Part shown: piece after piece, positions 41,604 to 50,700 of the stretch | Numbering within the stretch: position 1 is the stretch's first letter | How the letters are laid out: each line of letters begins with the position of its first letter | Assembly: GCA_964616985.1 (NCBI GenBank) | Contig: CAZTVF010000019.1 | Location: forward strand, 1-56,123 | Length of the DNA: 56,123 nt | Direction: 5' to 3' | Origin: CAZTVF01 sp964616985 | GTDB taxonomy: Bacteria; Planctomycetota; Phycisphaerae; SM23-33 | The notes under the pieces: model-generated | What the model was told of the DNA's origin: nothing | The model's input: the letters and a program-made list of their open reading frames with translations, nothing else | Database searches by the model: none | Translations under genes and position numbers: made by a program

Positions 41604-42203
41604 ATGGCGTTCAATGACGGAAGATTTCGTTTAATTCTTGCCTCGGCCAGTCCGAGGCGGCAGGAGTTGCTGTCGCAGGCGGGGTTTGTTTTCGAGGTGA
41701 TCCCCTCGCCGCTGGACGAGCCCGCCGGCCGGTGGCGATTGCTCTCGCCGCAGCAGGTGGCGCAGTCGCTGGCGTATTTCAAGGCACGGTCGGTGTGGGC
41801 GCATCACCCGCGGGCATGGGTGCTGGGGGCCGACACCCTCGTCGTCGCCAACGGCCAGATCATCGGCAAGCCCGCCGATCGCGACCACGCCCGGGATATC
41901 CTCACGTTGCTGGCCGGGACACGGCAGGCGGTGATCACGGGGGTGTGCCTGCTGGGGCCCGGAGCCTGGCGGCGGATCGAGTGTGCAACCACGTACGTCA
42001 CGATGCGGGCGGCCTCGCCAGCGGAGATCGAGGCGTATCTCGACAGCGGCGAGTGGGAAGGCAAGGCCGGGGCCTATGCGATCCAGGAAACCGGCGACCG
42101 CTTTGTGCAATCGCTCGAGGGAAGCTTCTCCAACGTGGTCGGGCTCCCGGTGGAACTCGTCGAACGAATGCTGAAGGATGCCCAGGCCGTCTGCCGGGCG
42201 TGA
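41604..42203 (+). CDS. maf: Maf-family nucleoside triphosphate pyrophosphatase
   Basis: 199 residues. House-cleaning nucleotide pyrophosphatase (dTTP/UTP or modified NTPs to NMP + PPi). Motifs: LILASASPRRQELLSQAGF, GADTLVV, KPADRDHARDILTLLAGT, ITGVCL, GKAGAYAIQ. ATG 41604 follows GGAAAGG. Whether it belongs to the dTTP/UTP (YhdE) or m7GTP (YceF) subgroup is not decided here. The DUF192 gene follows 41 bases later. Confidence 0.9.
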   Translation: MAFNDGRFRLILASASPRRQELLSQAGFVFEVIPSPLDEPAGRWRLLSPQQVAQSLAYFKARSVWAHHPRAWVLGADTLVVANGQIIGKPADRDHARDILTLLAGTRQAVITGVCLLGPGAWRRIECATTYVTMRAASPAEIEAYLDSGEWEGKAGAYAIQETGDRFVQSLEGSFSNVVGLPVELVERMLKDAQAVCRA

Positions 42204-42244
42204 ACTGCCTCTCGCAACATCCTCCGCGGCGGCGCATAATAATA

Positions 42245-42733
42245 ATGATGAGACTTATCGCCCGTTTGTGGTTGTCCATGATGCTGGCCGCGGCCCTGCT
42301 GCCGGCCGCCGCCAGCTGCAGCCGCCCCGCCCCGCCGCCGACGGTCACTATCGGCGGCACGACGTGGACGGTGGAGATCGCCGCCAACGACGACGACCGC
42401 ATCCAGGGCCTCTCGGACCGCCCTCGTCTGGAGGCGGGGCACGGCATGCTGTTCATCTTCAACGATCCCCACGAGCTGGTCTTCTGCATGCGGCGGTGCC
42501 TGATCCCGCTGGACATCGCCTTCATCAGCGCCGACGGCAAGGTCGTCCGCACCGACACCATGACGGTCGAGCCCTACGGCCGCTATGAGTACATGTACAG
42601 CTCCTACGCCCCGGCCCTGTATGCCCTGGAAGTGAACGCGGGCGAACTGAAGCGCGCGGGCGTCAAACCGGGGGATATTGTCACATTCGGACCCTCCACG
42701 CCGGTGACTGCTAAAGACAAGCCATCCCCGTGA
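42245..42733 (+). CDS. DUF192 family secreted or lipid-anchored protein
   Basis: 162 residues. Signal peptide (LIARLWLSMMLAAALLPAAA) ending ASCSRPAP, a possible lipidation Cys. The DUF192 fold follows: RIQGLSDRPRLEAGHGMLFIF, MRRCLIPLDIAFISADGKVV, ALEVNAGELKRAGVKPGDIV. Function of the family is unknown. The start is one of two adjacent ATGs (42245 or 42248) after an ATA run, with no clear Shine-Dalgarno. It is followed 22 bases later by the phosphatase gene. Confidence 0.85.
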   Translation: MMRLIARLWLSMMLAAALLPAAASCSRPAPPPTVTIGGTTWTVEIAANDDDRIQGLSDRPRLEAGHGMLFIFNDPHELVFCMRRCLIPLDIAFISADGKVVRTDTMTVEPYGRYEYMYSSYAPALYALEVNAGELKRAGVKPGDIVTFGPSTPVTAKDKPSP

Positions 42734-42755
42734 CGATGACGAGGAGGGGCCGATT

Positions 42756-43976
42756 GTGTGCCCCTGCGATGGGACGGTTGTGGAGAGAAAGCCCAAACTG
42801 CTGTGGGTCGCCGAAGAGCCCGCGCCGCCGAACGTTCGGCAAGCGGTGGGCAATGTCCGCGCGCTTTCGACCTACCGGCCGGACAAACCGCTGGCGCCGC
42901 AGCTGCAGCGGTGCCCGCTGGCCCTGATCTATCCCAACGGTTCCTCCAACGACACCCGCGCCCTGGGCCGCCTGCTGCGCGAACTGGAAAGCACTTCGAC
43001 GGTGGCCGTCTTCATGCTGCCCCCTGACGCCAGCGCCGCCTGGAAAATGCTCAGCCGCCGCAAGGGCCAATTCGTGTGCGTCCGCAACGACGTGAATGGC
43101 CACGAGCTGGCGGCCAAGCTGGCGACGCTGGGCGAGCTTCAACCGGCCTTCGACAATCTCCGTACCGAGCTGGACGCCCATGCCCAGGGCCTGCCCACGG
43201 CGGAACAGCGCGAGCTCAACGAGGAGATGCGCCTGGCCGCCCGGCTGCAGCGCGACTTCCTGCCGCGCCGCCTGCCAGAAGTGGGCTCCGCCCGCTTCAG
43301 CGTGCTGTACAAGCCGCTGAGCTGGGTCAGCGGCGACATCTACGACGTGACCCGCCTGGATGAGACGCACGTGGGCTTCTACGTCGCCGACGCCGTCGGC
43401 CACGGCATGCCCGCGGCACTGCTGACCATGTTCATCAAGAAGGCGCTGCAGACCAAGCGAATCGTCGGCAACGCCTACCAGATCGTCCCGCCGGAGGTCT
43501 CGCTGTCGGAGCTTAACGTGGACATCTGCGACCAGTCTCTCTCGGCCTGCCAGTTCTGCACGGCCGTCTACGGCATCCTCGACACCGAGACGCTGACGTT
43601 GACGTATGCCCGCGCGGGCCATCCCGAACCGGTCCTGCTGCACAAGGACGGCACGACGACAGCGCTGGAGGTGCCCGGCAGCCTGCTGGGCATCTTCCCC
43701 GAGGAGCAGTATGCGTCGGCGGAGGTCTCGCTGCAGCCGGGCGATCGCCTGATGTTCTACACCGACGGGGTCGAGCCCGCCCTGCGTGCGCTGGCCGGAG
43801 ACCCCGCCGCCAGCATGGACGCCGCCTTCGCCGCCACCGCATCGGTCGGCCGCGATGACTTCATGCTCCGCCTCACCTCCTACCTCGACAGCGAAGGCGA
43901 CAGCTGCCAGGATGACGTCACCGTCCTGATGCTCGAACTGGCCGACGACCGCCTCCCCCGCCTCGTCCGGACGTGA
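42756..43976 (+). CDS. SpoIIE/RsbU-type PP2C serine phosphatase
   Basis: 406 residues. The N-terminal part of about 150 residues looks like a receiver or similar alpha/beta sensor without the phosphoacceptor motifs. A helical linker (EEMRLAARLQRDFLPRRLPE) leads to the PP2C domain with SGDIYDV, FYVADAVGHGMPAALLTMF, YARAGHPEPVLL, GDRLMFYTDGV and QDDVTVLMLEL. Such phosphatases dephosphorylate anti-anti-sigma factors in partner-switching pathways. The GHKL ATPases at 16867 and 19593 are of the matching kinase type, but no STAS protein is seen here. GTG start with AGGAGG 8 bases upstream. Confidence 0.87.
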   Translation: MCPCDGTVVERKPKLLWVAEEPAPPNVRQAVGNVRALSTYRPDKPLAPQLQRCPLALIYPNGSSNDTRALGRLLRELESTSTVAVFMLPPDASAAWKMLSRRKGQFVCVRNDVNGHELAAKLATLGELQPAFDNLRTELDAHAQGLPTAEQRELNEEMRLAARLQRDFLPRRLPEVGSARFSVLYKPLSWVSGDIYDVTRLDETHVGFYVADAVGHGMPAALLTMFIKKALQTKRIVGNAYQIVPPEVSLSELNVDICDQSLSACQFCTAVYGILDTETLTLTYARAGHPEPVLLHKDGTTTALEVPGSLLGIFPEEQYASAEVSLQPGDRLMFYTDGVEPALRALAGDPAASMDAAFAATASVGRDDFMLRLTSYLDSEGDSCQDDVTVLMLELADDRLPRLVRT

Positions 43977-44131
43977 AACGGGGGCGAGCTTTGCACAGTG
44001 CAAACCACGAAGTCGCTCGCTTTTCAGCGCTGTTCGCTCCCGGTGGGATCACACAGCGGTGAAGGCAAGCGATAACCCGCCCCTGCATTCTCCCTGCCTT
44101 CTTATGCGTGCAACTGAAAGGCCTCCGCAAC

Positions 44132-44150
44132 CTGCCTGCCGGCAGGCAGG
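44132..44150. repeat. Short perfect palindrome
   Basis: CCTGCCTGCCGGCAGGCAGG in the spacer before the DUF6677-like gene; a related CTGGCAGGCAGG occurs near 53598. It is the type of short GC-rich palindrome often scattered through genomes. Confidence 0.5.
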
Positions 44151-44173
44151 TCCGAAATGCGCATTGGGTTGCT

Positions 44174-44202
44174 TTGCCCTCGAGCACGGGGGCCGGTATA
44201 CT
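44174..44202 (+). promoter_or_regulatory. Candidate promoter for the DUF6677-like gene
   Basis: TTGCCC (44174-44179), a 17-base spacer and TATACT (44197-44202), 11 bases before the ATG. The leader would be only about 5 bases, and no Shine-Dalgarno is present, so translation may be leaderless. Confidence 0.5.
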
Positions 44203-44213
44203 GAACCGCGACA

Positions 44214-44735
44214 ATGGCAAACGAGAAACACAAACCGTGGGCGGTGGTGGCGCTGATCCTGGCCTGGCTGGTGCCGGGGATGGGCCACGTCTACATCGGC
44301 CGGCCGGTCCGCGGCCTGGTGATCTTCATCACCATCGCGGCGACGTTCTGGGCGGGCGTGGCCATGGGCGGCGTGATGACGATCGACCGTCAGAACGAGC
44401 CCTGGTGGTTTGCGGCCAACATGCTCACCGGCGTGCACGGGCTGACGGCGTACCAGCACCACAAGAACGTGATCGCCGAAGTGAAGGGAACCCTCCGCGA
44501 CGGCGATGCATCGGATGCGCAGGATCGCCTGTCGGCCAAGCTGGCGGAGAAGAAGATCGAGCTGGCCGCCCCGACAGACAACGTCTCGCGGGCGTATTCG
44601 GGCGTCGCGGGCATGATCAACCTCCTATGCATCTTCGACGCGGCCTTGCTGGCCTTGATGGGCCAAGGCGCCGAGCCAAAGCCCCGCGATGAATCGCAGG
44701 ACGGGGAAGGTAAAGAAGGCGAGGCGACGGCGTGA
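44214..44735 (+). CDS. Planctomycete-type membrane protein (DUF6677-like)
   Basis: 173 residues. The first half has two or three membrane helices (VVALILAWLVPGMGHVYIGR with a TM2-like GxGHxY turn, VIFITIAATFWAGVAMGG). A soluble loop follows (HHKNVIAEVKGTLRDG), then SGVAGMINLLCIFDAALLAL and an acidic C-terminal tail. I recognise the pattern as that of planctomycete DUF6677 proteins from memory; function unknown. It overlaps the next small membrane gene by GTGA. Confidence 0.7.
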   Translation: MANEKHKPWAVVALILAWLVPGMGHVYIGRPVRGLVIFITIAATFWAGVAMGGVMTIDRQNEPWWFAANMLTGVHGLTAYQHHKNVIAEVKGTLRDGDASDAQDRLSAKLAEKKIELAAPTDNVSRAYSGVAGMINLLCIFDAALLALMGQGAEPKPRDESQDGEGKEGEATA

Positions 44736-44962
44736 TCGCCCTGTTCTACTACCCGATGCAACTGCCGCAGAACCTCGTCCTCTGGATGGTGCTGCCGCTG
44801 TGCCTGTCCGTCGCCATCGTCTACAAGACGATCCGCGTGGGCGAGATCCGCCGCATGCCGCGCGAGGCCCTGGGCCTGTTCCTCTACATCGTCGTGGGTC
44901 TGACGATCCTCGGCGGGGCGCTGTACCTGGTCCTGGAATACCTGGGGAAGCACACGGCCTGA
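44732..44962 (+). CDS. Small membrane protein, partner of the DUF6677-like protein
   Basis: 76 residues with two membrane helices (NLVLWMVLPLCLSVAIVY and LGLFLYIVVGLTILGGALY) separated by a basic cytoplasmic loop (KTIRVGEIRRMPRE). The GTG start overlaps the preceding stop by 4 bases, so the two are probably made in fixed ratio. No known family. Confidence 0.65.
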   Translation: MIALFYYPMQLPQNLVLWMVLPLCLSVAIVYKTIRVGEIRRMPREALGLFLYIVVGLTILGGALYLVLEYLGKHTA

Positions 44963-45234
44963 GTGAAGCCAAGGGGTGCCGGGGAAAACGTCTCCGCGTC
45001 ATTCCTTTCATCTCCACGCCCCCGCGCCCTCAGGTGAAGCACTCCGTTGTATGCAATCTCGCTCGGCCCTCGCCTGCCCCCTCTGCTCGTGCTGTAAGTC
45101 CCCGCCTCTGATTCGCAACCTTTTGCCGCTCTCCTTCGTAATAGAACACGAGGTCGCACTTGCCAGCCTTGCGCGCAAGCGGCAGGCATACAATTGGATG
45201 AGCGGTACGGGCGAGGGCGAAACAGGAGGCCCGC

Positions 45235-45927
45235 ATGACCAAGTTTTATGAACGCGTGCTGCTGGATGTGGAAACCCAGCAGGATTTCTTTGCTCCCGGC
45301 GGCAGTTGCTACGTCCCCCAAGCCGCTGAACCCCTGCGAAACATCTACCGACTGTTCGACTGGGCCAAGCGCGAATCGGTGCCCGTGGTGAGCACGGTCC
45401 TTCGCGTGCGGGCCCACGATCGCGGGCCGCTGTCGAAGTTGCCGCACTGCATCGACGGCAGCGTCGGCGAGCAGAAGATGCCTCGCACCATCCTGCCGCG
45501 GCGGGTCAACATGGGCCTGCTCAACACGACCGATCTGCCCGACGACATCTTCGAGAACTACCAGCAGGTCATCTTCGAAAAACGCGACACCGACATCTTC
45601 GCCCACGCACGGGCCGAGCGGCTGATCACCGAGCTGCCGCTGACCACTTTTCTCATCTGCGGGGCGGGCCTGGCCAAGAGCATCGCCCAGGCCGCGATCG
45701 GCCTGCGGACGCGGGGCTTCAGCGTGATCGTGGCCGATGACGCCGCCGTGGACCTGGCTGACCCGATGGCGGCCATGGCGAGGATGCGGATGGAGGCCAA
45801 GGGCGTGGTCTTCGCCCGGACCGCCGACCTGATCCTGCCCATGCCGCGCAAGCGCGTCGTGCCCATGCGCGTCATGCCGGCTGAGAAACCGGTCTCGGTC
45901 ACCGAAGACGCCGACGAAGAAGATTGA
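45235..45927 (+). CDS. Isochorismatase-like protein with the catalytic Cys replaced by Ser
   Basis: 230 residues, alpha/beta isochorismatase-hydrolase fold. The catalytic Asp (LLDVETQQDFF) and Lys (FEKRDTDIF) positions are kept. In the nucleophile motif, usually GVATDVCVxxTA, this protein reads GAGLAKSIAQAAIGL, with Ser at the Cys position by alignment to the following RGF-VIVADDA strand. It may therefore be inactive, use Ser, or bind rather than cleave. The C-terminal 35 residues are basic then acidic (ending TEDADEED) and beyond the family's usual end. No operon partner; it converges on the sugar transferase gene. Confidence 0.82.
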   Translation: MTKFYERVLLDVETQQDFFAPGGSCYVPQAAEPLRNIYRLFDWAKRESVPVVSTVLRVRAHDRGPLSKLPHCIDGSVGEQKMPRTILPRRVNMGLLNTTDLPDDIFENYQQVIFEKRDTDIFAHARAERLITELPLTTFLICGAGLAKSIAQAAIGLRTRGFSVIVADDAAVDLADPMAAMARMRMEAKGVVFARTADLILPMPRKRVVPMRVMPAEKPVSVTEDADEED

Positions 45928-45970
45928 CCTGATCGGGGTGTCGCTTGGGTGGCGTCCGTCGCAGGCCGCC

Positions 45971-47395
45971 TCACTCGCTGCGATTGATGAACCCGCGCGA
46001 AATCGTCCGCAGGACGATCCACGCGTCGAAGCCGAGCGACCACCGGTTGATGTAGTCCAGATCGTACTGGATGCGTTTGCGCAGGCTGGTCCTGCCGCGA
46101 AATCCATTCACCTGTGCCCACCCCGTCAGCCCCGCCTTCACGTGATGCCGCAGCATGTACCGCGGCATGGTTTTGCTGAATCGCTCGATAAACTCCGGCC
46201 GCTCCGGCCGCGGGCCCACCAGCGACATGTCGCCCTTGAGCACGTTCAGAAGCTGGGGCAGTTCGTCGAGGCTGAGCTTGCGCAGCACGCGGCCCAGAGG
46301 CGTCACCCGGGGATCATTCGGCCCGGTGCTCCAGTCCTCGCCGGCCTGCTTCGCTGCCGCATCGCCTTGGGAGGGCGCAGCCTCCCCGTCGCGCATCGAG
46401 CGGAACTTGAGGATCTCGAAAGGCCGGCCGCCCAGGCTGGCCCGCTGCTGGCGGTACAGGACCGGCCCGCGGGAGGACAGCTTCACCGCCAGGGCGATCG
46501 CCGCCAGCAGCGGCGATAGCACCACCAGCATGGCGGCCGAGACGATCACGTCGGCCAGCCGCTTCAACACGCCGCGAAACCCGCCCTGGGGGCTGTCGGT
46601 CAGGCCGATGATGGCCAGCGGCCCCACCTGCTGGAACCGCTGCCGCAGGAAGTGCGAGCCCTGCAGGTCGGGCACGAGATAGACGTCGACCATCTCGGCC
46701 GAGAGGCGTGCGAGGATCTCGTTGAGGCGGTGGGCGCCGCTGTTGCCCAGGGTGACGAAGACAGCATCGACGGGCTGGCGGCGCAGGATCTGATCGACCT
46801 CATCGAGCGGCCCCAGGACCGGCACGCCCAGGAAGGACTCGCCGATTCGCCGGTCTTCGATGAAGTACATGATGCGGTAGCCCATCCATCGCGCCTGGCG
46901 CAGGGCGTGCAGCAGCTTCTGGCCCAGGCGGCCCGAGCCGATGATGGCGACGGTCCGGAGGTTGTGGCCGCGGCCTCGGATGTACCGCAGGGCCAGGCGG
47001 GCCGAGCCGCGATAGGCGATCATCATCAGCGGCCAGCACACGGCGAACAGGCCCTGCAGCAGGATGGAGATTCGCGGCTGGTGAAGGTAGTGGCTGATGA
47101 TCATGTCCATCGCCCAGACGATGGCGCAGGCCTTGAGGAGGTCCCAGCATTCCGACGCGACGGTCTGTACGCGGCGCGGGCGGTACATGCCCATCCACGA
47201 GAACACCAGCAGCGTCCCCAGCAGCGAGACGATCAGGTCGTGATACAGGTAGGCGGCGCCGGGCGGGTCGCCCTCGGTATAGGCGAAGACGGTGTGGAAT
47301 CGCAGGAAGTACGCCGCCGCCCAGGCCGCGGCGGTCACCGCCAGATCCAGCACGCCCATAACGGCTACCACAAGCTGGCTGTGTTCTTTGATCAT
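45971..47395 (-). CDS. Undecaprenyl-phosphate sugar phosphotransferase (WcaJ/WbaP type)
   Basis: 474 residues. Four N-terminal membrane helices and a CoA-binding-like Rossmann region (VAIIGSGRLGQKLLHALR) are followed by a fifth hydrophobic segment and the bacterial sugar transferase domain. Catalytic motifs: GPVLYRQQRASLGGRPFEILKFRSM, RVTPLGRVLRKLSLDELPQL, GDMSLVGPRPERPEF, GLTGWAQVNGFRG. It loads the first sugar-1-phosphate (glucose or galactose type) onto undecaprenyl phosphate at the inner membrane, starting repeat-unit synthesis of exopolysaccharide or O-antigen. It complements the rhamnose genes and glycosyltransferases of the window. Confidence 0.92.
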   Translation of the reverse strand: MIKEHSQLVVAVMGVLDLAVTAAAWAAAYFLRFHTVFAYTEGDPPGAAYLYHDLIVSLLGTLLVFSWMGMYRPRRVQTVASECWDLLKACAIVWAMDMIISHYLHQPRISILLQGLFAVCWPLMMIAYRGSARLALRYIRGRGHNLRTVAIIGSGRLGQKLLHALRQARWMGYRIMYFIEDRRIGESFLGVPVLGPLDEVDQILRRQPVDAVFVTLGNSGAHRLNEILARLSAEMVDVYLVPDLQGSHFLRQRFQQVGPLAIIGLTDSPQGGFRGVLKRLADVIVSAAMLVVLSPLLAAIALAVKLSSRGPVLYRQQRASLGGRPFEILKFRSMRDGEAAPSQGDAAAKQAGEDWSTGPNDPRVTPLGRVLRKLSLDELPQLLNVLKGDMSLVGPRPERPEFIERFSKTMPRYMLRHHVKAGLTGWAQVNGFRGRTSLRKRIQYDLDYINRWSLGFDAWIVLRTISRGFINRSE

Positions 47396-47520
47396 TCGCT
47401 TTGCATAGTAGCGACTCGCGCAGCGGCCGACAAGAGAGGCGCGATCGTGCCGCGGCGATCGTGTCCTGCAGCCACCCCTGGCAGTTCTTCACCATTGAAT
47501 GGCAGTAAGGCTTTGGCAAC

Positions 47521-47588
47521 GGCTTGCCGTTCGGCGCTGTCAAACGCGGGTGGTGCCCTGGGGCTTCTACAGCGCCGAACGGCAAGCC
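47521..47588. repeat. 20-bp perfect inverted repeat with 28-base loop
   Basis: GGCTTGCCGTTCGGCGCTGT (47521-47540) and ACAGCGCCGAACGGCAAGCC (47569-47588) are exact reverse complements. They lie in the divergent spacer (47396-47730) between the sugar transferase and the histidine kinase. No T-run follows on either strand, so it is more like a mobile or REP-type palindrome or a regulator site than a terminator. The rest of the spacer shows no gene. A TAGAAT box at 47676-47681 could be a -10 for the kinase gene. Confidence 0.7.
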
Positions 47589-47730
47589 GCCGTCAGACGC
47601 AGTCGCATAGTCGAGTCACTTGCCACCCCGCCATCAACTGAGGCAGACAGTGCACCGGCACAACGGCTTTTGGTGTAGAATGCTGCGTCGTGCCTTCGCC
47701 GCGCGAGTCTCCAATGGAAAGGGTTCGAGT

Positions 47731-50700
47731 GTGAGCCACAACCAGCCGCCTGCCCCCGAGCAGCCAACCCATGACCGCCTGGCCGAGTTGGAACGCCGAT
47801 GTGCCCAACTGCAGCAAACCGTGGACGGCCTGACCTACGCGAACAGGTTCCAGGAACACCTGATGCTGCGGAGCCCGGCCGCCATCTACAGCTGCATCCT
47901 CGGCGGCGACTTCCACCGCACGTTTGTATCCCCCCACGCAGAGCGGCTTCTGGGTTACACCCCCGCGGAGTTTGTTGGCACGTCGCTATGGCATGACTGC
48001 ATCCATCCCGACGACCGCCCCCGCGTCATGGCGGAGCTTGCGCGGCTGGAGATCGAGGAAGCGTGGTCGGGCGAATACCGCTTCCGCCGCAAGGATGGCG
48101 AGTATCGCTGGCTGTACGACGAGCTTGCCCTGGTGCGCTGGCGCACCGGCGAGCCGGCCGACGTCGTCGGCAGTTGGGTGGACATCACCGAACGCAAGAT
48201 CACCGAGCAGAGCCTGCGGGACTCCGAGGGGCGGTACCAGGCCCTGGTCGAGGAGTCGACGGACGGCCAGGTGCTGGTGCAGGATGACCGCTTCGTGTTC
48301 TGCAATCGCACGATGACGAAGATGTCGGGATACACGCTGAAGGAATTGCTGGCGATGCCCTCGTACCTGGTCCTGCTGGACCCCAGCATCCACTCGCTGG
48401 TCCTCGAGCGTCACAAGATCCGTCTCGAAGGCGGCAGCGCCCCGTCGAGCTACGAGGGCGGGATTCGCCGCAAGGATGGAACGGTGATGGACGTGGAGAT
48501 GACCGGCCGGCGGGTGCTGCTCCACGGCCGCCCGGCCAATCAGGGCACGCTCCGCGACATCACGGCGCGCAAGCGGACCGAGGCGGAGATCCACGAACTC
48601 AACGAGCAGCTGGAACGCCGCGTCATGCAGCGCACCGCGCAGCTGCACGAGAGCGAGACCCGCTTCCGTCGCCTGGTGGAGCAGGCGGCCGACGCCATCT
48701 TCGTGCATGACGAGCGGGGGCGGTTCACCGACGTCAATCGCCGCGCGTGCGAGATCCTGGGCTACACCCGGCAGGAACTGCTGGAGATGTCGGTGCCGGA
48801 TATCGAGGGGTCGTTCAGCCCTGCCGATGCCAATCATGATTGGCTGGGAATGGGCCCCGGCGAGGCGACGACTCGCGAGGGCCTGCTGCGGTGCAAGGAC
48901 GGCCGGCTGATCCCGATGGAGGTGCGCCTGTCGCTGCTGGAAGGCGGCGAGCAGTGCCAGCTGATGGCGATGGTCCGCGACATCAGCAAGCGAAAGAAGG
49001 CAGAGGAGGCGCTGCGCATCAGCGAGGGCAACTATCGCCAGCTCAACGCCCAGTTGGAGAAGCGCATCACCGAGCGCACCGGCGAGCTGCGCGAGTCGGA
49101 GGCCAACTTCCGGGCCTTGGCGGAGAACGCCCTGGACGCGATCGTCATCTCGCGCAACAGCGGGGAATACAGCTACGTCAACCCCCGGATGGCCGACCTG
49201 ACGGGGTACACGCTGGCGGAACTGGAGGGGATGTCGATGCAGCAGATCATCGCCCCGGCACAGCGCGATCGGGTGATGGGCATTTTCAGAAAGCGGATCG
49301 GGGGGCGGGGCACGCCCCGGGTGTACCAGACCCAGATCGTTCGCAAGGACGGCCGCGTGATGCCGGTGGAGGTGTCGGCCACGCGAACGGTGTGGCGCGG
49401 CAAGGACATGGGCATGGCGATGCTGCGCGACATCAGCGAGCGCCAGCAGGCGGAGGACGCCCTTCGCGCCAGCGAGGAACGCTATCGCCGGCTGTTTGAG
49501 AACTCCCCCATTTCCTTGTGGGAGGAGGACTGCTCGGAGGTCAAGAAGCGGGTGGATGAAGTGATCCGCTCGGGTAAGGATCTGCGCCAGCACATCGACG
49601 AGCACCCGGAGTTCGTCGCCGAGTGCGCGGCCCTGGTGCGCGTGCTGGATGTGAACCGTGCGACGGTGAAACTGTTCCAGGCTCGCAGGAAATCAGACCT
49701 GGTGGACAATCTGGGAAAGGTCTTCGTGGCGGCCTCGCTGGAAGTATTCAAGGAAGAGCTTCTGGCAATGGCGGCTGGCGAACGGGTCTTCGCGGCCGAG
49801 TCCATCAACCGCACACTCACTGGCAAGGATCTTAATATCTCACTTCGTTGCATGGTGCCCGAGGATTGCCAGAAGGATTGGTCGCGCGTACTGGTCTCGA
49901 TCCTGGACATCACGGCCCAGCGCCAGGCACAGGCCGCGTTGAAGATCAGCGAGGCACGCTACCGCAGCTTGTTTGAGGATTCGCCGCTCTCGCTGTGGGT
50001 GCAGGATCTCTCGGAAGTCAAGAACCAGGCCCTCGCCCTCAAAGAGCGAGGCGTGGCGGATTTCCGCGACTACCTCCGTCGTCGCCCGGCCGCCGCGAGG
50101 AAGGCGATGTCGGCGTTTAAGGTGTTGGAAACAAACCGCGCCACCGCCCGGCTGCTGGGGCTGGACCAGCCCCAGCAGGCCGCTCGAATCACCCGCCGCC
50201 GCATCACCCCCGAGGCCATCGATGCGATGGGGCAATGCATGGAGAACCTTGCCGCCGGCCGCACGGCCTTCGTCTACGAGACGGCGCTCAACACGTTCGA
50301 TGGCCAGAAGAAGAACATCGTCTCGCACTATTCCGTCACCCGCGAGCATGCCGAGAAGATGGACCACGTGCTGGTGACGGTGATCGACATCACCGAGCGA
50401 AAGCGCGCAGAGCAGGAGCTTCGCGCGGGCGAGCAGCGATTCCGCACGCTGGTCTCCAACATCCCCGGCGCCGTCTACCGCTGCCAGCTGGACTCGCATT
50501 GGACCATGGACTACCTCAGCGAGGGCATCCATTCGATCTGCGGCTGCCACGCCTCGGAGTTCCTCAACGGCGGCCGCAACCTCACCGAGATCGTGTTGCT
50601 GGAGGACCGCGATCGCGTGTGGCAGGCGGTGCGTACGGCGGTGGCCCAGCGGCGCCCCTACATCCTGGAGTACCGCATGCTGCACCGCGGGGGCGGCATC

